Shown piece by piece: positions 26,640-35,059 of a stretch of 64,000 bases of DNA; the stretch's first letter is position 1, and every line of letters begins with the position of its first letter. A model generated the notes under the pieces. The model ran no database searches. It was given only the letters and a program-made list of their open reading frames with translations, and had not been told where the DNA came from. This stretch comes from Xanthomonas maliensis. GTDB lineage: Bacteria > Pseudomonadota > Gammaproteobacteria > Xanthomonadales > Xanthomonadaceae. Both the position numbers and the translations under genes were made by a program. The DNA is taken from assembly GCF_009192945.1 (NCBI RefSeq), contig NZ_NSET01000022.1, positions 62,001-126,000 of the forward strand, read 5' to 3'.

Positions 26640-27974
26640 TCAGTTGGCGTGCTTGGCCGCCGGCAGCAGCGCATCGACCGCGGCGCCGGCGTTGACCTGC
26701 AGCTGGCCGTCCGAGAGCTTGCTGGTCCGTTGCAGCAGGTCGCGCAGATTGGCTGCGTCCAGCGAGGGCGACAACGACAGCAGCAACGCGATCATGCCGC
26801 TGACATGCGCGGTGGCCATCGAGGAGCCCGAGCTGAAGTCATAACGACCGTTCGGTTGCGTGGTCAGGATGTCCTTGCCGGGGGCACTCAGTACGCCGGG
26901 CAGCGGCGGCGAGCTGCAGGTGCTGCGGACCACCAGCACGCCGGGAACATCGTTGGGGAAGCCATCGCGCCGGCCATCGGGCGGCAAGGCGGCCACCACG
27001 ATGCGTCCCTGTTTGACCAGTTGCAGCAGCATCTTCTGCAGCAAGGGATCGGAAGGGCCGCCCAAGCTCAGGTTGATCACTTTCGCCGAGCTGGTATTGA
27101 TCGCCGCCAGCGCCTTGGCCAGGGTGAAGGTATTGCAGCGTGCGGCGCCAGCGCCGGCGCTGCCAGCAGGGGCGTACCAGCAGGCCTTGTAGACGTTGAG
27201 CACGGCCTTGGGCGCCATGCCGACGATGCCCTGATGATTGTTGCTGCCGGCAGCGATGATGCCGGCGACCTCGGTGCCGTGCGCGTCGCTGCTGGTCGTG
27301 CTGGGCGTGGCATCGACCAGGTCGTGCATTTCGTGGATGCGCGACTGCAGGTCCGGGTGCTGGGTATCCACGCCGGTGTCGACCATCGCCACCACCACGC
27401 CGCGTCCCTGGGTCACGGTTTGCGCGGTTGCGGCGTCGGTGGAGACGAAGCCGCGTTGCAGATCCACGTAGGGATCGTTGTAGCGCGACAGCGGCGTGGT
27501 CTTGGGGGTCGCGTCGGAGGAGAACACGGTGAATTCCTGCAACGGCTGCACCAGCTCGACGCCCTCGTCCTGCGCCAGCGCCTTGACGATGTCCTCGCGT
27601 GGCACGTCGGGCGGTGGCTGCAGCACCGCGCAGTACAGGCCCAGCGAGGTGATCGGCCAGGCGGACACTTCGCGCAGGCGATAGCGTCGCTTCAGCGCAT
27701 CCACACGCGCGGCGGCCTGTTGCCCGGCGCCATAGTAGGAGGAGGCATAGCCGAGCAGGCTGGAGCCGGCGCGCGGCGGCGGCGCGGTCAGCGGGTTCGC
27801 CACCGCCAGCAGGATGTCGCGGCGGCTGTCGGGCACGGGCGTGCCGTCGGTCAGCGGTGGCGCGTCGGCAGGCGGCTGTGGCGTCGCCGGCGGTGCTGCC
27901 AGCACCGCGGCGGGCACGCCGGCAAGCAGGACCACAGTCGCCGCCAGCAGGCGGAAGGTGCGCATGCGGCTCAT
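26640..27974 (-). CDS. Secreted S8 family serine peptidase (subtilase) with atypical oxyanion site
   Basis: 444 residues with a signal peptide ending near VLAAPPA and a propeptide-like region at about 50-150 (VDALKRRYRL, then EDIVKALAQDEGVELVQP). The catalytic triad is complete: Asp199 (VAMVDTGVD), His232 (AHGTEVAGI) and Ser385 (SGSSMATAH). The usual oxyanion-hole AAGN segment reads VVAALPPDG here, so the conserved Asn appears to be missing, and the common Pro after SMAT is Ala. The gene overlaps the anti-sigma gene by 4 bp. A role in cleaving the anti-sigma factor or envelope proteins is suggested by context but not shown. Confidence 0.88.
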   Translation of the reverse strand: MSRMRTFRLLAATVVLLAGVPAAVLAAPPATPQPPADAPPLTDGTPVPDSRRDILLAVANPLTAPPPRAGSSLLGYASSYYGAGQQAAARVDALKRRYRLREVSAWPITSLGLYCAVLQPPPDVPREDIVKALAQDEGVELVQPLQEFTVFSSDATPKTTPLSRYNDPYVDLQRGFVSTDAATAQTVTQGRGVVVAMVDTGVDTQHPDLQSRIHEMHDLVDATPSTTSSDAHGTEVAGIIAAGSNNHQGIVGMAPKAVLNVYKACWYAPAGSAGAGAARCNTFTLAKALAAINTSSAKVINLSLGGPSDPLLQKMLLQLVKQGRIVVAALPPDGRRDGFPNDVPGVLVVRSTCSSPPLPGVLSAPGKDILTTQPNGRYDFSSGSSMATAHVSGMIALLLSLSPSLDAANLRDLLQRTSKLSDGQLQVNAGAAVDALLPAAKHAN

Positions 27975-28636
27975 GGGGCGCCGATGACCTCGGCCATCCG
28001 GATGCCCGGCGTGGCACGCAGTTGTTGCACGGTCTGCTGCGGCTGGCCGGCGTCGTCTGCCGGTGCCGGCAGCAAGGTGTAGGCCCCCATCGCATTGGGG
28101 CCTCCGACCACCTGCAGGTGGTGGTCATGCAGCAGGCGATCCCAGTCGGCCAGCGTCATGCCGGCATCCGGCACCACGCGCAGCGCACCAGCCGGTGCGG
28201 CATTGCGGGCGGTGTCGCTGCTGAGCGTGCGGTACGCGTCCGTTGGCGCGTTGTTGGGGCCGGCCAGTTTGACGCCCATGACGCCCAGCCCGATCGCCTG
28301 CACCAGTGCGGCGGCGGCCAGTGCGCGCAGGGTCCAACTGCCGGTCCGGCGGACGCGCGGCGCCGGCGACTGGGTGTCGGCCTGCGCGGGTGCATCCAGA
28401 CGGCCGAGCAGGCGCTGCAGGCCGATTTCGGCATTCGGGGTGACCGCCGGCGGCAAGGTCAGCGCACGCCGCAGGCGATTCTGCTGGGCGAACTCCGCAC
28501 TGCAGGCAGGGCACTTGGCCACATGGCCGATGAGCCAGGTGGACTCTTCTTCGGTGGCATGGTTCAGCAGCACCGAGGGCATCAGCTCCCAGGCGTGCGA
28601 GCATTCCTTGCCCGGCGCGATGAAGAACGTCTTCAT
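27971..28636 (-). CDS. Zinc-finger anti-sigma factor with periplasmic C-terminal domain
   Basis: A 221-residue predicted partner of the adjacent ECF sigma factor. The N-terminal cytoplasmic part carries the ZAS signature His38-x3-Cys42-x2-Cys45 (GHVAKCPACSAEF). A membrane helix lies at about 103-126. The periplasmic part ends in a compact domain (about 150-219: AGMTLADWDRLLHDHHLQVVGG, then TVQQLRATPGIRMAEVIG). That alternation resembles the small ferredoxin-like inhibitor/propeptide folds of subtilases, matching the peptidase encoded next. Start at the ATG 28636 overlaps the sigma gene stop. Confidence 0.85.
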   Translation of the reverse strand: MKTFFIAPGKECSHAWELMPSVLLNHATEEESTWLIGHVAKCPACSAEFAQQNRLRRALTLPPAVTPNAEIGLQRLLGRLDAPAQADTQSPAPRVRRTGSWTLRALAAAALVQAIGLGVMGVKLAGPNNAPTDAYRTLSSDTARNAAPAGALRVVPDAGMTLADWDRLLHDHHLQVVGGPNAMGAYTLLPAPADDAGQPQQTVQQLRATPGIRMAEVIGAP

Positions 28637-29232
28637 TGCATCGTCTCCGTCAATGGGGCGCTGCCGGCCAGGCCGGGCAGCACGTTGCGTAGTTTGACCC
28701 GCGCATGGAACAGGCGGGCTTTGATGGTGCCGAGCGGGCACTGCATGATGTCGGCCACTTCCTCGAGCTTGTGGCCGACGCCGTAGACCAGCTCGACGAC
28801 CAGGCGCTGATCCGGCGATAGCCGTTCCATGCCCTTGTCCAGCCAGTCGCGCAGTTCGCGGTCCTCGTTGTCGTCGCAACTGGGCGCGTGGTCCTCAACC
28901 TCGGCGTTGTCGTCGATCGCCTCGCCGTCGTGCTGGCGCAGGCATTTCAGTCCGCAGCGGTAGGCGATGCCCATGATCCAGGTCGAGACCTGGGAGTCGC
29001 CGCGGAAATCGCCGGCCTTCTGCCAGGCGATCCAGAAACAGTCGTTGATCGCCTCCTCGATGATGTCCGGGCGCCGGGTCAGCCGCGACAGGAAGCGGCA
29101 CAGCCTCCCGTGATAGCTGCGATACATGCTGGCCAGCGCGTCACGATCGCCCGCCGCCATGCGCCGCAACAGCATGCGGTCGGTGGCGTCACCCAGAAGG
29201 TCGTGGTCGGTCATTTGCTCGGATTGAGACAT
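28633..29232 (-). CDS. ECF RNA polymerase sigma factor
   Basis: 199 residues, normal for an extracytoplasmic-function sigma factor. Region 2 includes YRSYHGRLCRFLSRLTRRPDI and FRGDSQVSTWIMGIAYR. An acidic linker (AEVEDHAPSCDDNEDRE) follows, then region 4 with LSPDQRLVVELVYGVGHKLEEVADI and GTIKARLFHARVKLR. It overlaps its anti-sigma gene by 4 bp, so the two products are probably made in balance. Upstream is an outer-membrane protein gene 45 bp away, which leaves little room for a separate promoter unless it lies inside that gene or in the gap. Confidence 0.93.
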   Translation of the reverse strand: MSQSEQMTDHDLLGDATDRMLLRRMAAGDRDALASMYRSYHGRLCRFLSRLTRRPDIIEEAINDCFWIAWQKAGDFRGDSQVSTWIMGIAYRCGLKCLRQHDGEAIDDNAEVEDHAPSCDDNEDRELRDWLDKGMERLSPDQRLVVELVYGVGHKLEEVADIMQCPLGTIKARLFHARVKLRNVLPGLAGSAPLTETMQ

Positions 29233-29277
29233 GGGACGGCCGTCTGTGCCGCATTGGCGGAAAAAGGTTGCAACGGA

Positions 29278-29997
29278 TCAGAACGTGTAGCTGAGCAGGC
29301 CCAGCCAGGGAGTGTCGGTCAGCCCGCCAGACCCCCGCGGGATGCCGTCACCGCCAGCGATGACGACCCGGTCCACTTCCACGCTCCAGTGCGCGCGCCG
29401 CCAGCGCAGGCCGGCCTGGCCATAGCGATAGCGGCCGGAGCCGGCCATGTCATAGGCCAGCATGGGGAAATCCGAGCTGCCCGCGCCCAGCGCGAGCGCC
29501 AATCCATGCCGGAGCGGCAGGTTGGCGGTCACATCCACGGCCACCCGCCAACGCGAATCGCGGTTGTTCGGGTAGTTGAAGGTGGAGACCGAGGCGGTCA
29601 CCAAGTCACGGTAGGACCAGGCCAGGCTGGCTTCCTGGCGGTTGAAGGCGCGGGCGTCGCGATCGGCGGGATAGCCGTAGTACAGCGCACTGGCCTGGAA
29701 TTGCCAGCGATCGTCCAGCATCCAGGAGCGCGCTCCCTGCACCGTGAAGGCGGCCAGATCGCCCGCTGCGGACGGTTGCCACGCGGCCGAGGCGGAGACC
29801 GACCAGCCGGGCGCCGGCAACCAGTAACCAGCGCCCTGCACCGTGAGCCTGTTGGGCGCGATGGCGACGCCGCGGTCGATCAGCTGCGATGTGACGGAGA
29901 CCGCGCCACCGACGGTGGCGGCGTTGGCGGCGAGCGGCGCCAATGCCAGCAACAGGCAGGCGCTGTACTGCTGCAGTTGGCGAAACGGTGCGGACAT
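29278..29997 (-). CDS. Putative outer-membrane beta-barrel protein
   Basis: A 239-residue protein with a signal peptide ending ANAA. Alternating beta segments follow with frequent aromatic residues, ending in the outer-membrane-type terminus LLSYTF. The start TVGGAVSVTSQLIDRGVAI resembles small TorF-like/TIGR02001-type porins. The function is not known. The ATG at 29997 is preferred over a longer frame because the signal peptide begins there. It precedes the ECF sigma gene in the same direction and could be an envelope target or co-transcribed gene of that regulatory unit. Confidence 0.75.
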   Translation of the reverse strand: MSAPFRQLQQYSACLLLALAPLAANAATVGGAVSVTSQLIDRGVAIAPNRLTVQGAGYWLPAPGWSVSASAAWQPSAAGDLAAFTVQGARSWMLDDRWQFQASALYYGYPADRDARAFNRQEASLAWSYRDLVTASVSTFNYPNNRDSRWRVAVDVTANLPLRHGLALALGAGSSDFPMLAYDMAGSGRYRYGQAGLRWRRAHWSVEVDRVVIAGGDGIPRGSGGLTDTPWLGLLSYTF

Positions 29998-30311
29998 GGA
30001 CGATCCGCGCGGATGAGACCGCTCGTCGCCAGGACCGTGTCGTGCGACGCCTGCGTCACGCAGCGCAGGACGACCACGCACCGATGCGTCTGGTCGGGCT
30101 TGCACGAGGAGGGCAGGGGGCGTCGGTAACAAAGGCAACGGTCGGCTCGGTGGGCAGGCGATCCTGCCCGGGACCGATGCGGTGGACGGCCAGGGCGCGG
30201 ATGTTTCGTCCGTATACGCGAAGCCGCCGCCGGCGCCAATGCGTTGCGGCGGCGGGTTGCCGCGTGGCCTCGTGGGTGAAACAGCCAGTGCAGGTCGGGT
30301 GAGAGCCGTGG
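29998..30311. other. Intergenic region with a GC hairpin
   Basis: About 310 bp with no convincing gene. CCGCCGC at 30224-30230 and GCGGCGG at 30246-30252 can pair, about 60 bp past the cytochrome c stop on the minus strand. No U-rich tail follows, so termination is uncertain. The promoter of the outer-membrane protein gene at 29997 should be here. Confidence 0.45.
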
Positions 30312-30701
30312 TCAGTGCAGGGTATTGAGGTAGGCGATCAGGGCGTCGAGCTCCTTCGGGTCCTCGCCCAGGCCGTCGTACTTCATCTTGGTGCCCGGCA
30401 GCGCGCTGGAGGACTTCTGCGACAGGTAGATCTTGAGCTGGGCCGGCGTCCAGGTCCAGTGGCTGCCCTTCAGTGCGTCCGAATAGGTGTAGTCCGGCAC
30501 GCTGGCGGCTGGCCGACCGACGACACCGAACAACGACGGGCCCTTCTTGTTCTTGCCCTTGGTGGGGCTATGGCAGTCGGCGCATTCGGACAGGAACGTG
30601 CTGCTGCCGTCGGCGGCATGCGCCGACGGCGACAACAGGGCGCCGGCCAACAGCAGGCCGGCCAGCGGAGCGCACAACAGGATCTTGCGGGATGCAGTCA
30701 T
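30312..30701 (-). CDS. Periplasmic class I cytochrome c
   Basis: 129 residues with a Sec signal peptide ending in AHAA and one haem site C40-A-D-C43-H44. KGPSLFGVVGRPA and the distal ligand Met106 in PGTKMKYDG complete the standard cytochrome c fold (YSDALKGSHWTW, ELDALIAYLNTL). It should shuttle electrons in the periplasm. It is the third gene after a cytochrome b561 and a CXXCH-bearing outer-membrane barrel in the same direction, suggesting a short electron-transfer chain. The ATG at 30701 places the start correctly before the signal sequence. Confidence 0.93.
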   Translation of the reverse strand: MTASRKILLCAPLAGLLLAGALLSPSAHAADGSSTFLSECADCHSPTKGKNKKGPSLFGVVGRPAASVPDYTYSDALKGSHWTWTPAQLKIYLSQKSSSALPGTKMKYDGLGEDPKELDALIAYLNTLH

Positions 30702-30725
30702 GGGAAGTCCGTACACGGGCAGGGA

Positions 30726-32078
30726 TCAGAACGCCAGGTTGACCGACAGCGAGAAGCTGTCCAGGTCGCGCGGATTGGTGATGGGATTGCCGCCACCGAA
30801 GACATTGCTGGTGGCGCCGTTGAACTTGTCGAAGCGGAACCAGCCGGCGGACAGGCGCAGGTTGGCGATCGAGGTGTAGGTGCCGTCCTTGCCGAACGGT
30901 GTCCAGTACACCAGGATCAGGTTGCTGGTGGTGTCGGGGATGCCGTAGGGCAGGTAGCGCGCGGCATCGAACGAACCGCTGTTGATCATGTGCGCGGCCA
31001 GCACGCCGTAGCTCTGCTTGAAGGCATATTTCATGCTGATGGTCTGATCGCGCACGCTGCCGTGGGTGAGGGTCGGCAGGGTCGGATCGGACGGGGTCAG
31101 CGGATTGCCGTAGCGGCGACGCTCGTAGACGTTGACATACGACAGCGCCAGGGTGTGCTCGCGGTTGCCAAGGAACTCATAGGTCACGTCGTAGCCAAGA
31201 TCGGTGAGCGTATCGCTCGGGCCACCGGCGCGCGGCTGCCGGTCGGTGGTGAGCGCGGTCAGGCCGACCGAGAAGAACTGGCGCTTCAAATCCTTCATGT
31301 AGGCCAGGCGCGCATAGCCGGTGTCGCTGAGCTTGCCCGGATCGCCGTTGACCGGCCAGCCGAAGCGGTCCTGCATCGACGGCGACAGCGCGCTGTAGCT
31401 GCCGACCTCGCCATACCAGTTGCGGTCGTACAGTCCGTAGACGCTGGCACCGATGACACGGTTGGACAACGAAGACGAACTGAGCACGCTGGACGCACCG
31501 CCGGTGGAGGCGGGGGTCAGCGTGGAGGCGTTGGGCAGCACGTGCACCGGATCGGATATGCCCGGGTTGTTGTTGACGCTCACGCCGAGCATCGCGTCCT
31601 TGCCGGCCAGTTGGAACGGCTTGCTGACGAAGCGCAGATCCACATCGTCCAGGCGGGTGTCGAACTTGCCCTTGCCGGTGTTGTTGGAGCGGATCTTGGA
31701 GTAGGCACCGATGTTGTCGTTGACCCGTCCGGCCAGGTACAGATCCGCTTCGCTCAGGCGCGACGTGCTATCGCCGCGATTGGGATTGTTGTGCGTCCAG
31801 GTCACCTGCCCGGACGCCGGGATCTTGGTGCCGTTGCCGTCGGTGTCGGTGAAACCGCTCAGTTTGAAACGCATGCCGTAGGGCGTGAGCGTGGGGCCGT
31901 AGGAGCCGATGTGACAGTCTGCGCACGACGAGCCGGTCTGGCGGGCGAAGGCGGGGATCGCCTGCGCCTGCGTGCTGGCCAGCAACAACAAGGGACCGGT
32001 GACGCACAACAGCGAGGTCAGCGAGGCGGCGCGGGAATGGCTTGCAGGCGGCGCGACGGAGGGGCGGGAAGCAGTCAT
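30726..32078 (-). CDS. Outer-membrane beta-barrel with an N-terminal c-type haem motif
   Basis: 450 residues with a signal peptide to about AQA. A single haem site C52-A-D-C55-H56 follows (SSCADCHIGSYGPTL), then a long array of amphipathic beta strands with aromatic girdles ending in LSVNLAF, a typical barrel C-terminus. YGMRFKLSGFTDTDG lies between the haem site and the barrel. The combination suggests a barrel that positions one haem at the outer membrane. The protein is encoded between cytochrome b561 and a soluble cytochrome c (24 bp before the latter). Assignment to a named porin-cytochrome class is not possible from sequence alone. Confidence 0.8.
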   Translation of the reverse strand: MTASRPSVAPPASHSRAASLTSLLCVTGPLLLLASTQAQAIPAFARQTGSSCADCHIGSYGPTLTPYGMRFKLSGFTDTDGNGTKIPASGQVTWTHNNPNRGDSTSRLSEADLYLAGRVNDNIGAYSKIRSNNTGKGKFDTRLDDVDLRFVSKPFQLAGKDAMLGVSVNNNPGISDPVHVLPNASTLTPASTGGASSVLSSSSLSNRVIGASVYGLYDRNWYGEVGSYSALSPSMQDRFGWPVNGDPGKLSDTGYARLAYMKDLKRQFFSVGLTALTTDRQPRAGGPSDTLTDLGYDVTYEFLGNREHTLALSYVNVYERRRYGNPLTPSDPTLPTLTHGSVRDQTISMKYAFKQSYGVLAAHMINSGSFDAARYLPYGIPDTTSNLILVYWTPFGKDGTYTSIANLRLSAGWFRFDKFNGATSNVFGGGNPITNPRDLDSFSLSVNLAF

Positions 32079-32136
32079 GGAATGTCCTTGTTCGATGCGG
32101 CGAAAACAACGATGGGGCGGGCGGCGCGATGCAGGG

Positions 32137-32760
32137 TCATCGGCCAGTCTTTGCAGGCAGTACGCGACGCAGCAGGCCATCGCGCAGGACCAGGTGATGA
32201 AACAGTGCGGCGCCGATATGCAGAACGACCAGCGCCAGCAGCGCCCAGGCGGCATTGAGGTGCCAGGCGCCCAGGGTGTCGGCCAGGTCGGCGTCCGGAG
32301 CGACCCATGCCGGGAGAGTCAGGCCGAACAGGTCGACCGGTTTGCCGTAGGCATTGCTCAGCGCCCAGCCGATCAACGGCATGGCGACCATCAGCGCGTA
32401 CAGCCCCAGATGGATTGCGCCGGCCGCCAGACGTAGCGGCAGCGCTGCCGGTGGACCTGGCGGCAGTCGACGCAGCCGGATGCGTAGCGCAACCCGCAGG
32501 CAGACCAGCACCAGCACGAACAGGCCGAAGTGACGGTGGCCTTCCAACAACCACTGCTTGAGCGCGCGACCATCGAGCTCGAGCCGGAGCAGGATCAGGG
32601 TGGCGGCCAGCGCCAGGCAGACCACGCTCAGCCAGTGCACCACCACGAGCGGGCGCGGCAGCGGACGCACGGACGGCGATGCCGATGCAGCGGAATCCGC
32701 AGGCGCCGCCGCGATTGTCCGCGGAGGCAGGCCGTCGGGGGCGGGGGAGGAAGCATGCAT
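32137..32760 (-). CDS. Cytochrome b561 family membrane protein
   Basis: 207 residues with four membrane helices and haem-ligand histidines at His42 (VVHWLS), His75/His77 (EGHRHFG) and in the last helices (GAWHLN and VVLHIGAALFHH). The family transfers electrons between quinols or periplasmic donors and cytochromes. A Pro/Ala-rich 30-residue N-terminal extension precedes helix 1. It begins the minus-strand series and is divergent from fdtA across a 258-bp gap that probably holds both promoters. Confidence 0.9.
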   Translation of the reverse strand: MHASSPAPDGLPPRTIAAAPADSAASASPSVRPLPRPLVVVHWLSVVCLALAATLILLRLELDGRALKQWLLEGHRHFGLFVLVLVCLRVALRIRLRRLPPGPPAALPLRLAAGAIHLGLYALMVAMPLIGWALSNAYGKPVDLFGLTLPAWVAPDADLADTLGAWHLNAAWALLALVVLHIGAALFHHLVLRDGLLRRVLPAKTGR

Positions 32761-33018
32761 CGGATCGGTGTCCTCTCGATGGTCGTTGGTTCCGGCGCAG
32801 CGCATCGCGACATCCGGGCCTTGCTGTCCACGTTGGCCGGGCGGAGGCCAAGTGGCTATGCAGGCATGGGTGCGGTGATCCCGGCAAAAGGTTGCGTCGA
32901 TCGTCGGTGGCAGGGCGCGCACACCCGTCGTCGTGGGTGCGATCGGGCGCAACCTTTCCTGCAGCGGTCCGCACTCAGGCATGTCGTACCACCTACCGTC
33001 AGCGTCGACGCCCGGAAC

Positions 33019-33435
33019 ATGGCCATCCAACGCATCAAGCTGCACACCCACGGCGACCATCGCGGCCTGCTCGTTTCCCTGGAGCAGGAGCGCAACGTAC
33101 CGTTCGAGATTCGTCGCGTGTATTACCTGTTCGGTACCCATCAGGGCGTGCATCGCGGGCAACATGCGCATCGCCGACTCAACCAGTTGGCGGTGGCCCT
33201 GCATGGCTCGGTAACCCTGTTGCTGGACGAGGGCGCAGGTCCCAGCGAGGTGGTGCTGGACGATCCGGCGCACGGGGTGCTGCTCGGGCGCATGGTCTGG
33301 CGCGATCTCTACGACTTCAGCCCCGACTGCGTGCTGATGGTGCTGGCCGACCAGCACTACGACCCGGACGATTACATTGCCGATTACGACGAATTCCTGT
33401 CCGAAGTACGCGGCATCAGCAGGTTGGAGGCATGA
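33019..33435 (+). CDS. fdtA: FdtA/QdtA-type dTDP-4-oxo-6-deoxyhexose 3,4-ketoisomerase
   Basis: A small cupin (138 residues) that moves the keto group from C4 to C3 of dTDP-4-oxo-6-deoxyglucose, the first committed step towards 3-amino-3,6-dideoxyhexoses. The family HxH lies at His49/His51 (GQHAHRRLNQ), preceded by VYYLFGTHQGVHRG and followed by LHGSVTLLLDEG. It starts the polysaccharide cluster. Its stop overlaps the next start (ATGA). Whether the product is the galacto (Fdt) or gluco (Qdt) isomer cannot be read from sequence. The dTDP-sugar precursor genes rmlA and rmlB are not in the window. Confidence 0.88.
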   Translation: MAIQRIKLHTHGDHRGLLVSLEQERNVPFEIRRVYYLFGTHQGVHRGQHAHRRLNQLAVALHGSVTLLLDEGAGPSEVVLDDPAHGVLLGRMVWRDLYDFSPDCVLMVLADQHYDPDDYIADYDEFLSEVRGISRLEA

Positions 33436-34103
33436 GCGTGCGTACCCCGTTGGTGATCGTCGGTGCCGGCGAATTCGCCCAGATCGCCTGCGAGTATTTC
33501 CGCCACGATAGTCGCTACGAGGTGGTCGCCTTCAGCGTGGAGCGCGATTTCCTGCGCGAGCCCGAGCTGGCGGCGTTGCCGGTCGTGCCCTACGAGACCT
33601 TGGAGCAGCAGTTTCCGCCCGGCAGTTGCGAGGTGTTCGTGGCCATCCCGGCCACCGGGCTCAATCGCTTGCGCATGCGCTTCTACCTCGACGTGGTCGC
33701 GCGCGGCTACCGCTGCGCCAGCTACGTCAGCTCGCGTGCCTTCGTCTGGCGCAACGCGCAGATCGGCGCCAATTGCTTCATCTTCGAGAACAACGTGGTG
33801 CAGCCGTTCACCCGCATCGGCGACAACTGCATTCTATGGAGCGGCAATCACATCGGGCATCGCAGCGTGGTCCACGATCACGTGTTCATTGCCTCGCATG
33901 CCGTGGTGTCGGGTTACTGCGAGATCGGCGCGCGTAGCTTCATCGGCGTCAACGCCACCTTCAACGACAAGGTGCGGGTGGCGGCGGACAACGTGATCGG
34001 TGCCGGTGCGCTGGTCACCCGCGACACCGAGCCGGAGCGCATCTACGTCGGCTCGCCTGCGCGCGTGGTGGCCGGCAAGTCCAGCCTCGAGGTCGAGCTG
34101 TGA
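33432..34103 (+). CDS. PglD/NeuD-like sugar N-acyltransferase
   Basis: 223 residues with an N-terminal Rossmann-like PglD region (LVIVGAGEFAQIACEYF) and a C-terminal left-handed beta helix of hexapeptide repeats (IGANCFIFENNVVQPFTRIGD-type rungs). RIYVGSPARVVAG, typical of these acetyltransferases, closes it. In this cluster it most likely acetylates the 3-amino group made by the DegT-type aminotransferase, giving a Fuc3NAc or Qui3NAc donor. ATGA overlap at the start and a GTG overlap at the end keep it in the operon. Confidence 0.85.
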   Translation: MSVRTPLVIVGAGEFAQIACEYFRHDSRYEVVAFSVERDFLREPELAALPVVPYETLEQQFPPGSCEVFVAIPATGLNRLRMRFYLDVVARGYRCASYVSSRAFVWRNAQIGANCFIFENNVVQPFTRIGDNCILWSGNHIGHRSVVHDHVFIASHAVVSGYCEIGARSFIGVNATFNDKVRVAADNVIGAGALVTRDTEPERIYVGSPARVVAGKSSLEVEL

Positions 34104-35059
34104 GGGCGTTCGTCTGGCAAAAGCGCGGCTTGGTATTCGACGTCGCTCGCGATGGCGTCGGTGGCTGGATGCAGCATGCGGCGCTGACGCCCACGCCGTA
34201 TCGCTACGACGCGCAGACCTTGCGGATCTATGCAGGCTTCCGCGATGCGCTAGGCGTCAGCCGGATCGGCTATGTCGACGTGCGCGCCGACGCGCCGAAC
34301 CAGGTGGTGCGTGTCAGCCAACGGCCGGTGCTGGACATCGGTCGCGACGGCTGTTTCGACGACAACGGCATGATCCTGGGCGATGTCGTGCAGGGTCCGG
34401 ATGGTCTCTATCTGTTCTACGTCGGCTTCCAACAGGTCGCCAAGGCGAAGTTCCTGGCCTTCAGCGGCTTGGCGGTGTCCAGCGACGGTGGCGATAGTTT
34501 TCGGCGCGTGCAGGACACGCCGCTGCTGGATCGTGCGCCCGGCCGCAGCACCATTGCCGCGGTGCACTCGGCCCGTTACGAGCAAGGGCGCTGGCGGCTT
34601 TGGTACGCGGTCGGCGACGACTGGGAGTCGATCGGCGGGACGCCGTTCCCGCGTTACCACATCCGCTACGTCGAGACCGCCGACCTGGGCGCGATTCCTC
34701 GCCAGGATCAGCTCTGCCTGCGTCCGCAGGGCAACGAATACCGCATCGGTCGCCCGCGTGTCTATCGCCTGCAGCAGCAGTACCTGATGTACTTCACCCG
34801 CGGCGATACCCAGGGCGGCTATGTGCCTGGGCTGGCGACCAGCGCCGATGGCCTGCACTGGCAGCGTGACGATGCGGCGTTGGGAATCGGCTTGTCGCCT
34901 AGCGGCTGGGATGCGCGCACGCTGTGCTATCCGGCGCTGATCCAGCAGGACGAACGCCTGCTGATGTTCTACAACGGTAATGCAATGGGACGCGATGGCT
35001 TCGGCCTGGCCGAGGCCGCATTGCCCGACGGCCTGCGGGGACACCATGTTCTCGATTAG
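34100..35059 (+). CDS. Five-bladed beta-propeller (GH43/GH32-like) protein
   Basis: 319 residues starting at GTG in overlap with the previous gene. No signal peptide is seen. Repeated motifs (GPDGLYLFYVGFQ, GLAVSSDGGDSFRR, WRLWYAVGDDW, QYLMYFTRGDTQGGY, ERLLMFYNGNAMGRDGFGLAEA) are the blades of cytoplasmic glycosidase-like propellers often annotated as glycosylases in O-antigen clusters. The actual reaction is unknown. Possible roles are sugar modification or a phosphorylase-like step. The gene ends 14 bp inside the next gene. Confidence 0.7.
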   Translation: MRAFVWQKRGLVFDVARDGVGGWMQHAALTPTPYRYDAQTLRIYAGFRDALGVSRIGYVDVRADAPNQVVRVSQRPVLDIGRDGCFDDNGMILGDVVQGPDGLYLFYVGFQQVAKAKFLAFSGLAVSSDGGDSFRRVQDTPLLDRAPGRSTIAAVHSARYEQGRWRLWYAVGDDWESIGGTPFPRYHIRYVETADLGAIPRQDQLCLRPQGNEYRIGRPRVYRLQQQYLMYFTRGDTQGGYVPGLATSADGLHWQRDDAALGIGLSPSGWDARTLCYPALIQQDERLLMFYNGNAMGRDGFGLAEAALPDGLRGHHVLD

